From Thermoplasmata archaeon (GTDB lineage Archaea; Thermoplasmatota; E2; DHVEG-1): a stretch of DNA of 60,554 nt. Position numbers and translations under genes: made by a program. Positions within the stretch are counted from its first letter, which is position 1; each line of letters starts with the position of its first letter. Below, piece by piece: positions 1 through 11,662 of the stretch. The DNA lies in NCBI GenBank assembly GCA_020054475.1, contig JAHWGJ010000008.1, positions 1-60,554 on the forward strand. The letters run 5' to 3'. The notes beneath the pieces were generated by a model, which saw nothing but the letters and a program-made list of their open reading frames with translations, made no database searches and had not been told where the DNA came from.

Positions 1-1029
1 ATAAAACTTGGTTTAAAAGAATTTAATTTTATTAGTGATCTATATTATTCAGATATTTATGACAATGATGGTATTTTTCAAATCGGGGATACTAATAAAG
101 ATAATATTATTGATCCTAAGAAAGATGATATAGACATGTATCCTGATATTTTTGTTGGACGATGGCCCTGCAGAAATAAAAATGAAGTTAGAATAATGGT
201 TGAAAAAACTATTTCATATGAAACAATAAAACAATCATCAAAAAAAATTTTACCTATTGGTGGCGACACATTTGATGATAATATGAAATATAATGAAGGT
301 GAATTAATCACTAGTGAATCAGGAAAATTTTTTAATAATTATGAAATAATTGATATTTTTGCATCTAATGAAACATTAAGTGGTAATAAAATAAGAAAAT
401 CTATTGGAAATGGTGCCTCATTTATGCATTTTAAAGGTCATGCTTATACAACTTATTGGAATACATTTGAACATGATCAAATTAATAGTGAATCTGAACC
501 AGGTTTTGGAAATTGGGATATTCCATTCTTTACTAATAATCAATATCCAATAGTTGTTTTTGGAGGATGTCATACTGCTATGTATAATATATCTATATGG
601 AGCCAACCTTATAACTGGCCTTCATTTAGCGAAAGAGAATATCTTCCGATTATAATGTATCTTTATCCCCATTATGAATGTATAAGTTGGGCCTTTGCTA
701 GTAAAAGAGATGGTGGTGGTATCGCTAGTTTAGGATATACTAGTTATTCTAATTCTGATTATATTGGTGAAAATGGAGATATGGATAATGATGGTGTAAT
801 TGAACCCGATTGTATTGAACATCTGAGTGGAAGATTGGAAATTGAGTTTTTTTTAGGTATCGGTAAACATAAAATTAATTATTTAGGTGAAAGTTTGAGT
901 TATGCTCAAAATACCTATATTAATATGTTTATGATAGATAGGTCTGAGTATTTTTTAGCTGATGCAATGAATCTTTTTGGATTTGTTTTACTTGGCGATC
1001 CCAGTTTAAAAATTGGCGGATATTCTTAG
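1..1029 (+). CDS. C25-family (gingipain-like) cysteine peptidase, C-terminal part
   Basis: The reading frame is open from the first base, so the gene is cut by the window edge; 342 codons remain. What is visible resembles the catalytic domain of peptidase family C25: a YPDIFVGRWP segment, a His in FKGHAYTTYW and a Cys in VVFGGCHTAMYN, which correspond to the family's His-Cys dyad, and a closing LLGDPSLKIGG segment. Family members are secreted or surface endopeptidases that cleave after Arg or Lys; specificity cannot be read here. The protein stops directly after the catalytic domain, with no visible C-terminal anchor or sorting segment. Signal peptide and propeptide would lie outside the window. 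The family assignment is fairly secure, the extracellular role is inferred. Confidence 0.8.
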   Translation: MKLGLKEFNFISDLYYSDIYDNDGIFQIGDTNKDNIIDPKKDDIDMYPDIFVGRWPCRNKNEVRIMVEKTISYETIKQSSKKILPIGGDTFDDNMKYNEGELITSESGKFFNNYEIIDIFASNETLSGNKIRKSIGNGASFMHFKGHAYTTYWNTFEHDQINSESEPGFGNWDIPFFTNNQYPIVVFGGCHTAMYNISIWSQPYNWPSFSEREYLPIIMYLYPHYECISWAFASKRDGGGIASLGYTSYSNSDYIGENGDMDNDGVIEPDCIEHLSGRLEIEFFLGIGKHKINYLGESLSYAQNTYINMFMIDRSEYFLADAMNLFGFVLLGDPSLKIGGYS

Positions 1030-1132
1030 TTTATTCTGGCCCTTAAACTTTTTATCTCTCAAGAGGCTTTAAAACAAAGTTTTTTGTGTCGAATAAAATT
1101 CAATATAAAGAAAAAAGAAAGGTTTCAGAAAA

Positions 1133-1148
1133 AATAATAATTATTATT
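1133..1148. terminator. AT-rich palindrome after the C25 peptidase gene
   Basis: AATAATAATTATTATT is a perfect 16-base palindrome followed by a T-rich stretch (ATTTCTTT). Its position about 100 bases after the peptidase stop would suit a terminator. In such AT-rich DNA it could also be chance. Confidence 0.25.
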
Positions 1149-1289
1149 ATTTCTTTGACCCCAATATTTATTAAAAAGATAACTATCTACTCATTTATTG
1201 GTATAAGAACTTGATTTATAGGAGAGTTCTCGAGTTAATATATTAACTTATGTGTTTGCAATAAAAAAAAATTGTTAAAAAAACTTTGA

Positions 1290-1319
1290 TTAATTCAACA
1301 TAACTATTTATTGAATTAA
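1290..1319. promoter_or_regulatory. Inverted repeat upstream of ribK, possible operator
   Basis: TTAATTCAA (1290-1298) and TTGAATTAA (1311-1319) form a perfect 9-base inverted repeat with a 12-base spacer, about 50 bases before the ribK start. The downstream protein has its own DNA-binding domain, so an autoregulatory operator is possible. This is inference from symmetry and position only. Confidence 0.35.
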
Positions 1320-1340
1320 GATAAAAATGTAAAAAGATAT

Positions 1341-1349
1341 GTATATTTA
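1341..1349 (+). promoter_or_regulatory. TATA-like element of ribK
   Basis: GTATATTTA lies about 20-27 bases before the ribK ATG, the spacing expected of an archaeal TATA box giving a leaderless or very short-leader transcript. Confidence 0.4.
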
Positions 1350-1367
1350 TTTGATAGGAAATAATTC

Positions 1368-2030
1368 ATGAAAGCTTATTTAATCCAAATGCTCAAAGAA
1401 ATTGCTTTATTAGGAGCTATAAGAGATAAGATAGAAATATCATCAATAGAATTATCTAATCAGATAGATACTAGTCAACAAACCGCTTCAAGATATCTTC
1501 TTGAATTAGATAAAAAGGGGATGATAACAAGAGAATTAGGAATCAAGAAACAATTAATTCAAATTACTGATTTAGGAAAAACAACTTTACAAGAAGAACA
1601 TTTACAATATCAGCAAATTTTTGAATTAACAAATAGAATATATATATCTGGAAAAGTAGTATCAGGAATTGGTGAAGGAAGTTATTATACTGAACAAATA
1701 AATTACATTAAACAATTCCAAGAGAAATTAAAATTTAAACCTTTTCCAGGAACATTAAACATTGAAATTAAACATATTGAAAAAAATAAAATAAGATTAG
1801 TAAAAAAATATAATGCAATACTAATTAATGAATTTAAAAATAATAATCGTACATTTGGGGGTGTGAAATGTTTTCATGCGAAAATTGAAAATATCAAAGG
1901 AGCAATTGTATTACCTATCAGAAGTCATTATTCTAACATTTTAGAGTTTATATCACCTTATTTCTTGAGAAAAAAGCTTAAATTAAAAGATGGGGATTTT
2001 GTTAAAATAATAATATTTCTTAAAAACTAG
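1368..2030 (+). CDS. ribK: CTP-dependent riboflavin kinase with N-terminal winged helix (RbkR-like)
   Basis: Archaeal riboflavin kinases make FMN from riboflavin using CTP. Residues 1-80 form a winged helix-turn-helix (TSQQTASRYLLELDKKG recognition region). Residues 90-220 match the kinase domain, with GKVVSGIGEGSYY at 95-107 and FPGTLNIEI near 126. This fusion is the architecture of RbkR, described in archaea as a bifunctional kinase and repressor of riboflavin genes. The 220-aa length fits. The ATG lies behind a TATA-like element and an inverted repeat, so autoregulation is plausible. It is followed after 12 bases by polX, but a functional link to repair is not evident. Confidence 0.88.
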   Translation: MKAYLIQMLKEIALLGAIRDKIEISSIELSNQIDTSQQTASRYLLELDKKGMITRELGIKKQLIQITDLGKTTLQEEHLQYQQIFELTNRIYISGKVVSGIGEGSYYTEQINYIKQFQEKLKFKPFPGTLNIEIKHIEKNKIRLVKKYNAILINEFKNNNRTFGGVKCFHAKIENIKGAIVLPIRSHYSNILEFISPYFLRKKLKLKDGDFVKIIIFLKN

Positions 2031-2042
2031 AGTGTTATAATA

Positions 2043-5754
<3,712 letters not shown>

Positions 5755-5771
5755 ATATTGCTGGTGGAGTT

Positions 5772-5966
5772 ATGGAATGTAAATCATCTGAAAACAAAAA
5801 AGATTGTAACTGCTCATACCCTTGTAATAAAAAGGGATTTTGTTGTGAGTGTATAATTTATCATAGAAAAAGGGGGGAATTACCTGCATGTTATTTTTCA
5901 GAGGAAGCTGAGAAAACTTATGACCGATCAATTGAAAAATTTATAAGATTATATAATAAAAATTGA
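5772..5966 (+). CDS. Small Cys-rich protein (DUF6485-like)
   Basis: This 64-aa protein has eight Cys, seven of them in its first 30 residues ([20 protein letters not shown]), plus a later Cys, His and acidic residues. The pattern resembles the DUF6485 family of probable metal-binding proteins whose function is unknown. A GGTGG element precedes the ATG by about 5 bases. It follows ligA after 17 bases and may be co-transcribed with it. The gene call is supported by its conserved Cys pattern; no function is proposed. Confidence 0.72.
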   Translation: MECKSSENKKDCNCSYPCNKKGFCCECIIYHRKRGELPACYFSEEAEKTYDRSIEKFIRLYNKN

Positions 5967-5998
5967 TAGAATCTTTAATAAAAAGAATTTTTATTTGT

Positions 5999-6604
5999 TT
6001 ATTTAGAATAATTAATATTTATATTTTGAATTTCTTCGTTTACTTCAATTCCTTTTAAAGATTTAATCATCCCAATTAATGTATTTTTTATAAACTCATT
6101 AGGGAAATCAGTTAATGGTATTTTTTTTCCATTTACTTTCAATTCAATATTTTTTTTCATATTATCGCATCTCTCATTTAATTTATTATTAATAAAGGAT
6201 TGAACTCTATTTATATCTTTATCATAAGTAAAAATAGTGTTTTTAATTAGGGGCTTATTACCAATTCTAATTTTTGAGATATATGGATCGTTTGCACCTT
6301 CAACAAGAATCAAATCATAATTATTATTTAAAATAATATATTCAATGCAATTTCTTAATTTCATTTTGTTGTTAAATATAAAAGAAGTTTGATTTTTTGT
6401 TAAAAACGCAATAGCACTTGATCCATTTTTTATAAAATTATAAGTATCCTTTCCTTTTTGATCAATATTATAAGATTTATCGGACTGTTTTATTGAAGCA
6501 ACTTTAAAATTCATTTTTGAAAAATGTAATATTAAATCAGTTATTAGTTTTGTTTTCCCAGAGTTTGAAAATCCATAAAATCCAATAATAACAGGTTTTA
6601 ACAT
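5999..6604 (-). CDS. mobB: MobB-like molybdopterin-guanine dinucleotide biosynthesis adaptor
   Basis: This P-loop GTPase-like protein (201 aa) shows GFYGFSNSGKTKL near residues 8-20, then SIKQSDKSYNID and LVEGAND, which match MobB. MobB assists nucleotide attachment to molybdopterin or supports its delivery. Residues about 148-201 form a small extra C-terminal domain (LKVNGKKIPLTDFPNEFI) seen in some MobB proteins. It faces away from the AOR operon across a long intergenic region. Since AOR enzymes carry a tungsten bis-pterin cofactor, a role in that cofactor's supply is a reasonable inference. Confidence 0.8.
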   Translation of the reverse strand: MLKPVIIGFYGFSNSGKTKLITDLILHFSKMNFKVASIKQSDKSYNIDQKGKDTYNFIKNGSSAIAFLTKNQTSFIFNNKMKLRNCIEYIILNNNYDLILVEGANDPYISKIRIGNKPLIKNTIFTYDKDINRVQSFINNKLNERCDNMKKNIELKVNGKKIPLTDFPNEFIKNTLIGMIKSLKGIEVNEEIQNININYSK

Positions 6605-6765
6605 TAATAATTCAAAAGTTGTTATTAATAAAAAAACTTATCTAAATAAAATTTTAAATAGAAAAAGTAATGAAACAAAACCAATGTTCTAAATAGTTAA
6701 CGTATGTAATTTTATTTTCAAATAATTTTTAATAAATTTAAAAAAATATTGTATAAGTTCTAAAT

Positions 6766-6823
6766 AGAGAGAGATAATTTTTTAATTGTCGCTCTCTCCA
6801 ATTAAAATAGGAATTCTCTCTCT
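6766..6823. promoter_or_regulatory. Nested inverted repeat with alternative pairing
   Basis: An inner perfect 9-base stem, TTTTAATTG (6780-6788) with CAATTAAAA (6799-6807), encloses a 10-base loop TCGCTCTCTC. An outer pair, AGAGAGAGA (6766-6774) with TCTCTCTCT (6815-6823), encloses the inner one. The loop's CTCTCTC can also pair with the upstream GAGAGAG, so two exclusive folds are possible. It lies between divergent cofactor and AOR genes. A regulatory role as RNA or operator is inferred; which transcript, if any, includes it is unknown. Confidence 0.4.
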
Positions 6824-7000
6824 TTTACCATATAAATTAATTATTTTTTTCCAAATTTATAGAAGAAATTCTATTAAAATTTTTACATATGGATATTATT
6901 ATATATAAATAATTTAATTTTATTTATTTTTCACTTAAATTATGAATAAGTTTACAAATATTAAATAAACAATTGTCTATCTTTTATTGAAATATGGAAA

Positions 7001-7039
7001 ACAATGTTTAATTGTTAATTGAGAATCATTAAACAATGT
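7001..7039. promoter_or_regulatory. Imperfect inverted repeat before the AOR operon
   Basis: ACAATGTTTAAT (7001-7012) and ATTAAACAATGT (7028-7039) are complementary at 10 of 12 positions. Located about 110 bases before the TATA-like box, it could be a regulator site. Evidence is limited to symmetry. Confidence 0.25.
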
Positions 7040-7150
7040 ATTATTAATAATGGGCGGTAAATAAACTTTTGTTCGATTTAAAGAATGAAAAAACTTGAAA
7101 TTTAGTTTAACATTAATAAATAATTATTTAATGGTAAAATCTAAACATAA

Positions 7151-7160
7151 TTTATATATA
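7151..7160 (+). promoter_or_regulatory. TATA box of the AOR operon
   Basis: TTTATATATA is centred about 30 bases before the ATG at 7185. Archaeal TATA boxes sit about 26 bases before transcription starts, so the message would be leaderless or nearly so. This supports 7185 as the true start of the first gene. Confidence 0.55.
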
Positions 7161-7184
7161 ATCAAAACAAATATCCGTAAAAGA

Positions 7185-7607
7185 ATGTTATTTATTAGGG
7201 GAAAAATAATACATATATTGGCAATTTCAGTAATTATATTAGGAATAGTTTCAACAATATATGTTAACGCATATAAAGAACGTAATAATAACTCAAATGA
7301 AATAATAATCAATGGAAATAACTATGATATTTCAACAATATTTACGAATATAAATGAAATACAAATTACAACTGATGATGGAAAAAAAATGGGGATACCA
7401 TTAAATCAAATAATTGATCTTTTAAAAGAAAAATGTCCTTCTTGTTTTAAATATAAAATCATTGGATCAGATGGATATAAACAAACAGTAAATTGGGAGG
7501 ATATCGAAAAAGGAATATTTACAATTGAGAAAACAGCTATTTTTCCACATCTAGCACATTCTTTTTGGGTTAAAAATATAATTGAAATAGAGGTGATTAA
7601 AATATGA
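7185..7607 (+). CDS. Membrane-anchored small protein, first gene of the AOR operon
   Basis: The 140-aa product has one N-terminal hydrophobic segment (about residues 7-24, HILAISVIILGIVSTIYV) followed by an outside domain of about 110 residues. That domain has a Cys pair (CPSC) and a segment IIGSDGYKQTVNWEDI that weakly recalls molybdopterin-binding-domain (SUOX-like) folds; I do not regard that as an assignment. Upstream starts exist (TTG 7095, ATG 7131), but the TATA box at 7151-7160 favours 7185. Its stop overlaps the next ATG by 4 bases. An accessory role for the AOR system is inferred from position only. Confidence 0.65.
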   Translation: MLFIRGKIIHILAISVIILGIVSTIYVNAYKERNNNSNEIIINGNNYDISTIFTNINEIQITTDDGKKMGIPLNQIIDLLKEKCPSCFKYKIIGSDGYKQTVNWEDIEKGIFTIEKTAIFPHLAHSFWVKNIIEIEVIKI

Positions 7608-8254
7608 AAAATAATATGAGAATATTTGCATTAATAATATTTTTTGGATCAATATGGGGTTTTTCAGAAATATTTCTGGGATCATTTCTAGCTGACCAGG
7701 AATTACCTTATGACATAATTATGACAGGATTTTTCGCAATGATTTTCTTAACAATTAGTAGAATCATGTATAATCAAAAAGGAATGCAAATAGGAATAGG
7801 AATTACAGCTGGTGCTTTAAAATACTTTAATCCATTTGTCGGATGCAATGTATGTAGTGCAATTGCTATTATGGCGGAAGGATTATTATTTGAATTAATT
7901 TGGAATTATTTTATAAATTATGATATATCAAAATTTAAATCTTTAAAAATAAAAATAAGTTTTGGAATATTTATATCATATTCTGTTTATATTTTAGGAT
8001 ATATGACAACACAAATTTTAACACCTTTGATTTATTCAAATTTTTATATTGAAAATTTAATATCTTTCATGCCCCAAATTTTTTCAAAAGGATTATATGC
8101 TGGAATCATAGGGGGATTATCTATCCCAATTGCATTTTCTTTAAGTAATATAAAATTATCATTTAAAGATAAAATATACTATCCAACTACAATAGGTATT
8201 TCATCAATTTGTTGGATAATAGTAATAGTGAATTGGTATATCTTTATATCATAA
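7604..8254 (+). CDS. Polytopic membrane protein of the AOR operon, function unknown
   Basis: This 216-aa protein has about six predicted membrane segments, beginning with IFALIIFFGSIWGFSEIFLG. A small Cys pair stands in the third segment region (VGCNVCSAIAI). I do not recognise a named family. It overlaps the preceding gene by 4 bases (ATGA) and is followed at 17 bases by a multi-cluster ferredoxin, so it is probably translated with them. It might carry a metal, a substrate or electrons across the membrane for the AOR system; the sequence does not decide. Confidence 0.72.
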   Translation: MKNNMRIFALIIFFGSIWGFSEIFLGSFLADQELPYDIIMTGFFAMIFLTISRIMYNQKGMQIGIGITAGALKYFNPFVGCNVCSAIAIMAEGLLFELIWNYFINYDISKFKSLKIKISFGIFISYSVYILGYMTTQILTPLIYSNFYIENLISFMPQIFSKGLYAGIIGGLSIPIAFSLSNIKLSFKDKIYYPTTIGISSICWIIVIVNWYIFIS

Positions 8255-8271
8255 AAAAAAGAGGTTATAAC

Positions 8272-8721
8272 TTGAATTCTCAAAGAAAAATCAAAGTACT
8301 AAAATTGTATGAAGAAAGATGTAATGGTTGCTTCGAATGTATGAAAGCCTGTTCAATGATTCATTTCAAATCAAAAGAAGGGGGAGAAAAATCTGCCATT
8401 AAAATAAAAAAGGTTAAAGGAAGATATATAATGAATGTCTGTGATCAACGAGGTTTATGTATCGACATGTGCCCCGTAGGCGCATTAAAAAGGAAAAAAA
8501 ATGGTATTGTATGGTTAGATAAAAATATATGTATTGGCTGCCAAGCATGTGTAGGATTTTGTCCAATTAATGCAATGAGAAAATCAAAAGAAAGGATTGA
8601 ACCTTTTAAATGTATAAGTTGTGGTGCTTGTATAAGAGCTTGCCCGGAAAAAGCTCTTGAATTTGTGGAAAAAGATTCTGAGGATATTAAGCAAATAGTA
8701 TACCATAAACAGGGGGTATAA
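8272..8721 (+). CDS. Multi-cluster 4Fe-4S ferredoxin, AOR partner
   Basis: The 149-aa product has 15 Cys in four groups: CNGCFECMKAC (17-27), CDQRGLCIDMC (57-67), CIGCQACVGFC (87-97) and CISCGACIRAC (114-124). This is the layout of four-cluster electron-transfer subunits of the DmsB/AOR-associated type. The second group lacks one Cys (Arg60 where CxxC is expected), so that cluster may be three-coordinate or 3Fe-4S. The TTG at 8272 is chosen because GAGGT precedes it by 6 bases; the frame also runs upstream into the membrane protein gene. It stands directly before the AOR and probably takes its electrons. Confidence 0.85.
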   Translation: MNSQRKIKVLKLYEERCNGCFECMKACSMIHFKSKEGGEKSAIKIKKVKGRYIMNVCDQRGLCIDMCPVGALKRKKNGIVWLDKNICIGCQACVGFCPINAMRKSKERIEPFKCISCGACIRACPEKALEFVEKDSEDIKQIVYHKQGV

Positions 8722-8724
8722 AAT

Positions 8725-11040
8725 ATGGTGGATGGACAAATACAAATTCAGAATTATAATACAGGAAATTCAAAAAACAATTGGGATCTAAATAAAATAA
8801 AATTAAAACATAAAACCATTTGTGAATATGAGTATGCTAAAAAGGATATCCAAAAAGGATACGCTAATCGAACATTATATGTCAATTTGAGTAATGGAAT
8901 AATAAAAGAAAAAAAAGTTACTGAAGAAATGAAAAAACTTTTCACTGGTGGGAGAGGTTTTGGACTAAAATTATTATGGGATTCTATAAAACCTAATACA
9001 AGATGGGATAGCGATGAAAACGAACTTATTATAACAACTGGCCCTTTATGTGGAGTAACCCAATATCCCGGATCTGGAAAATCTCTCTGTCTAACTATTT
9101 CTCCTTCAACTGATATAATTTGTGATAGTAATGTTGGCGGATTTTTTGGACCTTATTTAAAATTTGCTGGTTTTGATGCTATTGAAATTCAAGGTAAAGC
9201 AAAAGAAGATGTCATAATCATTATCGATGGAGAAAAAGGAAAAATATCCATTGAAACTGCCCCACTTGAAGAAACAAATTCACATATGATAAGTGAACAG
9301 TTGACACAAATGTATGCATCTGAAAATAATGATGAATCAAAGCAAAAAATATCAATTGTTTCTGCAGGTAAAGGGGCAGAAAATAGTTATTGGGGATGTC
9401 TTAATTTTTCATTTTATGATATTCGCAGAAAATATCCTCGATTAAAGCAAGCAGGAAGGGGTGGATTAGGATCAGTTTTAAGAAATAAAAAAATAAAGGC
9501 GATTCTAACTAAAGTTGAGAAATTTGACGGTGTTTCAAATAATCCAGCCGATGCTGAAACACTAGCAAAAGTTGGTACAAAACTACATAGAGAAATTAGA
9601 GATCTTGATAGATATCAATGTAATATGCGCGCTGTTGGAACTGTTCATTTGGTAGAAATAATGGATGACTATGATTTATTACCAACAGAAAATTATAGGT
9701 TTGGTAGTTTCCCCAAAGCATCTAAATTATATTCCCCCAATTTTTATAAACTATTTACAAAGATAATTCCAGATGGTTGCTGGCATGGTTGTACAATGGC
9801 CTGTGCTAAAACAGTTGATTGTTTTACTGTTATGACAGGACCTTATAAAGGTGAAAAAGTAACAGTTGATGGACCTGAGTATGAAACAGTAGGATGTGGA
9901 TCTAATATGAGCATTTGGGATCCATTATGGATTTTAGAATTTAATTTCTATTGTGATACATATGGTTTAGACACTATCTCTACAGGAACTGCAATAGCGT
10001 TTTATATGGAGATGTATGAATATGGTATTTTAAATAAAAAGAGATGTGATGGTCTTGAATTATGTTTTGGAAATGCTGAAGCGGTTTTAGAGTTTATGCA
10101 TCGTATTGCAAGAGGAGAAAAAAGTGATTTTATTGCAATTGCTAGTAAAGGGATTAGAAGAGTAAAAGATTGGCTGATAAAAAATAAGTGGGGGGATACT
10201 CATATTATTGAAGAATGCGGTATGGAAAGTAAAGGTCTTGAGTATTCTGAATATGTCACAAAAGAATCTTTAGCCATGCAAGGTGGATATGGTTTAACAC
10301 TAAAAGGACCTCAACATGATGAAGCATGGTTAATATTCATGGATATGGTAAATAATGCAATTCCAACTTTTAAAGATAAAGCTGAAGCGTTACATTATTT
10401 CCCAATGTGGAGAACATGGTTTGGATTGAATGGACTATGTAAATTACCTTGGAATGATGTTGAACCACGTAATAATGCTGAAATTGATGATCCATCAAAA
10501 GTTCCAGAACATGTACAAAATTATGTTGATTACCAAAATGCAGTTACTGGTTGGGACGTAAATAAAGAAGAATTGATTTTACAAAGTGAAAGATGTTATA
10601 ATTGGCAAAGAGCTATGAATGTTTGGCTTGGGCGAGGGAGAAGAAAGGATGATTGGATTCCATATCGATCCATGGGCCCTGTAACTGTTATGGAATATAT
10701 TTCCAGAAAAGATCGATATGATAAAAATTTGATTGAAAAAATTGGAATTTCTGATGAAAAAATTGAAAAGATGGAAACTGAGGAAAAAATAAAAATTATT
10801 TATGATTTTAGAAAGGATCAATATCAAAAACTTTCTGATGCAGTATATTATAGACGTGGATGGACACCAAATGGAGTACCAACTCCTGAAAAAATGAAGA
10901 AACTAGGTTTAAAGGATACAAAAATGTTAAAAATGCTACAGGATAAGATAGTTAAGGATGAAAAAGCTGGATTGAATAATTGGGGTGGAAATTATAAAAA
11001 TAAAAATGAAAAACCCAATAATGGTATTAAATATTGGTAA
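8725..11040 (+). CDS. Aldehyde ferredoxin oxidoreductase family tungstoenzyme
   Basis: AOR-family enzymes oxidise aldehydes or related substrates using a tungsten bis-pterin cofactor and a 4Fe-4S cluster. Visible motifs include FTGGRGFGLKLLWD, TGPLCGVTQYPGSGK, GGFFGPYLKFAGFDAIEIQG and QAGRGGLGSVLRNKKIKAI. Probable cluster ligands are Cys352, Cys356, Cys360 and Cys572 (FGLNGLCKL); the first spacing is CX3C rather than the usual CX2C. At 771 aa it is longer than typical AORs (about 600), with an N-terminal addition of some 48 residues before the usual LYVNLSNG start. The substrate cannot be predicted. Ferredoxin, membrane protein and carrier genes flank it. Confidence 0.92.
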   Translation: MVDGQIQIQNYNTGNSKNNWDLNKIKLKHKTICEYEYAKKDIQKGYANRTLYVNLSNGIIKEKKVTEEMKKLFTGGRGFGLKLLWDSIKPNTRWDSDENELIITTGPLCGVTQYPGSGKSLCLTISPSTDIICDSNVGGFFGPYLKFAGFDAIEIQGKAKEDVIIIIDGEKGKISIETAPLEETNSHMISEQLTQMYASENNDESKQKISIVSAGKGAENSYWGCLNFSFYDIRRKYPRLKQAGRGGLGSVLRNKKIKAILTKVEKFDGVSNNPADAETLAKVGTKLHREIRDLDRYQCNMRAVGTVHLVEIMDDYDLLPTENYRFGSFPKASKLYSPNFYKLFTKIIPDGCWHGCTMACAKTVDCFTVMTGPYKGEKVTVDGPEYETVGCGSNMSIWDPLWILEFNFYCDTYGLDTISTGTAIAFYMEMYEYGILNKKRCDGLELCFGNAEAVLEFMHRIARGEKSDFIAIASKGIRRVKDWLIKNKWGDTHIIEECGMESKGLEYSEYVTKESLAMQGGYGLTLKGPQHDEAWLIFMDMVNNAIPTFKDKAEALHYFPMWRTWFGLNGLCKLPWNDVEPRNNAEIDDPSKVPEHVQNYVDYQNAVTGWDVNKEELILQSERCYNWQRAMNVWLGRGRRKDDWIPYRSMGPVTVMEYISRKDRYDKNLIEKIGISDEKIEKMETEEKIKIIYDFRKDQYQKLSDAVYYRRGWTPNGVPTPEKMKKLGLKDTKMLKMLQDKIVKDEKAGLNNWGGNYKNKNEKPNNGIKYW

Positions 11041-11059
11041 AAAATAATTTTAAAATAAT

Positions 11060-11662
11060 ATGAAGAAAAATAATTTTAATGAGATAAAAAAAGTGCTTGC
11101 TAATTCTAGTATTGGTATTGCTGGTTTAGGGGGTCTCGGATCAAACGCAGCAGTATCACTCGCTCGTGCAGGGGTAGGTCGTTTAGTATTAATTGATTTT
11201 GATATTATTGAAGAAGAAAATCTTAATAGACAATATTATTTTTTTGATCAAATTGGTAAAAGGAAAGTCGAAGCGATTGAAGATAATATTAAAAGAATAA
11301 ACCCCGAGATTAAATTAGATTTACATAATATAAAACTAGAAAAGGGTTTTATGTCAAAATTATTTTCTGATGTGGATGTTATAATTGAGGCATTAGACGA
11401 TGCTAAAATTAAAACAGAATTTATTGAGGAAATATTATTAAATTTGCCAAGTAAATCAATTGTAGCAGCATCGGGAGTTACAGGTTATGGTAATTCTGAA
11501 AGAATTAAAACAAGGAAATTAGGCAATTTATATTTATGTTATGATGATAAAGCATTATCCAGTGAAGATGATATGCTTTTTGCCCCTCGAGTTTGTTTAA
11601 TTGCAAATTGGCAAGCAAATATAGCAATCGAAATATTATTAGGTGAAAAATTTGGGCATTGA
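11060..11662 (+). CDS. ThiF/MoeB/HesA-family adenylyltransferase
   Basis: E1-like enzymes adenylate the C-terminal Gly-Gly of a small sulfur carrier. The 200-aa protein shows the nucleotide-binding GIAGLGGLGSNAAVSLARAG near 18-37, LIDFDIIEEENLNRQY with the Arg finger, and an ALDDA segment. It is the short ThiF-type form and lacks a visible CxxC zinc pair. The downstream carrier gene overlaps it by 20 bases, so the two make a unit. The family allows thiamine, molybdopterin or thiolation roles; behind an AOR gene, pterin cofactor sulfuration is favoured by inference. Confidence 0.85.
   Translation: MKKNNFNEIKKVLANSSIGIAGLGGLGSNAAVSLARAGVGRLVLIDFDIIEEENLNRQYYFFDQIGKRKVEAIEDNIKRINPEIKLDLHNIKLEKGFMSKLFSDVDVIIEALDDAKIKTEFIEEILLNLPSKSIVAASGVTGYGNSERIKTRKLGNLYLCYDDKALSSEDDMLFAPRVCLIANWQANIAIEILLGEKFGH

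Larger units (their letters stand above)
1030..1367. other. Intergenic region upstream of ribK (338 bases)
   Basis: No gene is visible on either strand. It is A/T-rich and holds a 16-base AT palindrome just after the peptidase gene, an inverted repeat at 1290-1319 and a TATA-like element shortly before ribK. These are listed separately. Confidence 0.6.
6605..7184. other. Long intergenic region between mobB and the AOR operon (580 bases)
   Basis: No convincing gene is seen on either strand. It contains a nested inverted repeat (6766-6823), an imperfect inverted repeat (7001-7039) and a strong TATA-like box (7151-7160). A frame open from TTG 7095 runs into the next gene, but its first 30 codons look like untranslated leader. 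Confidence 0.6.

Noticed and set aside
7071-7080. GTTCGATTTA as part of a tRNA T-arm
   Set aside because: No acceptor, D or anticodon stems can be drawn around it. No tRNA was found elsewhere in the window either.
7095-7184. TTG- or ATG-initiated N-terminal extension of the first AOR-operon protein
   Set aside because: The TATA box at 7151-7160 lies within it, and a start at 7185 puts the membrane segment at the N-terminus.
8209-8271. Upstream extension of the ferredoxin frame
   Set aside because: It overlaps the membrane protein gene; TTG 8272 has a GAGGT site at the right distance.
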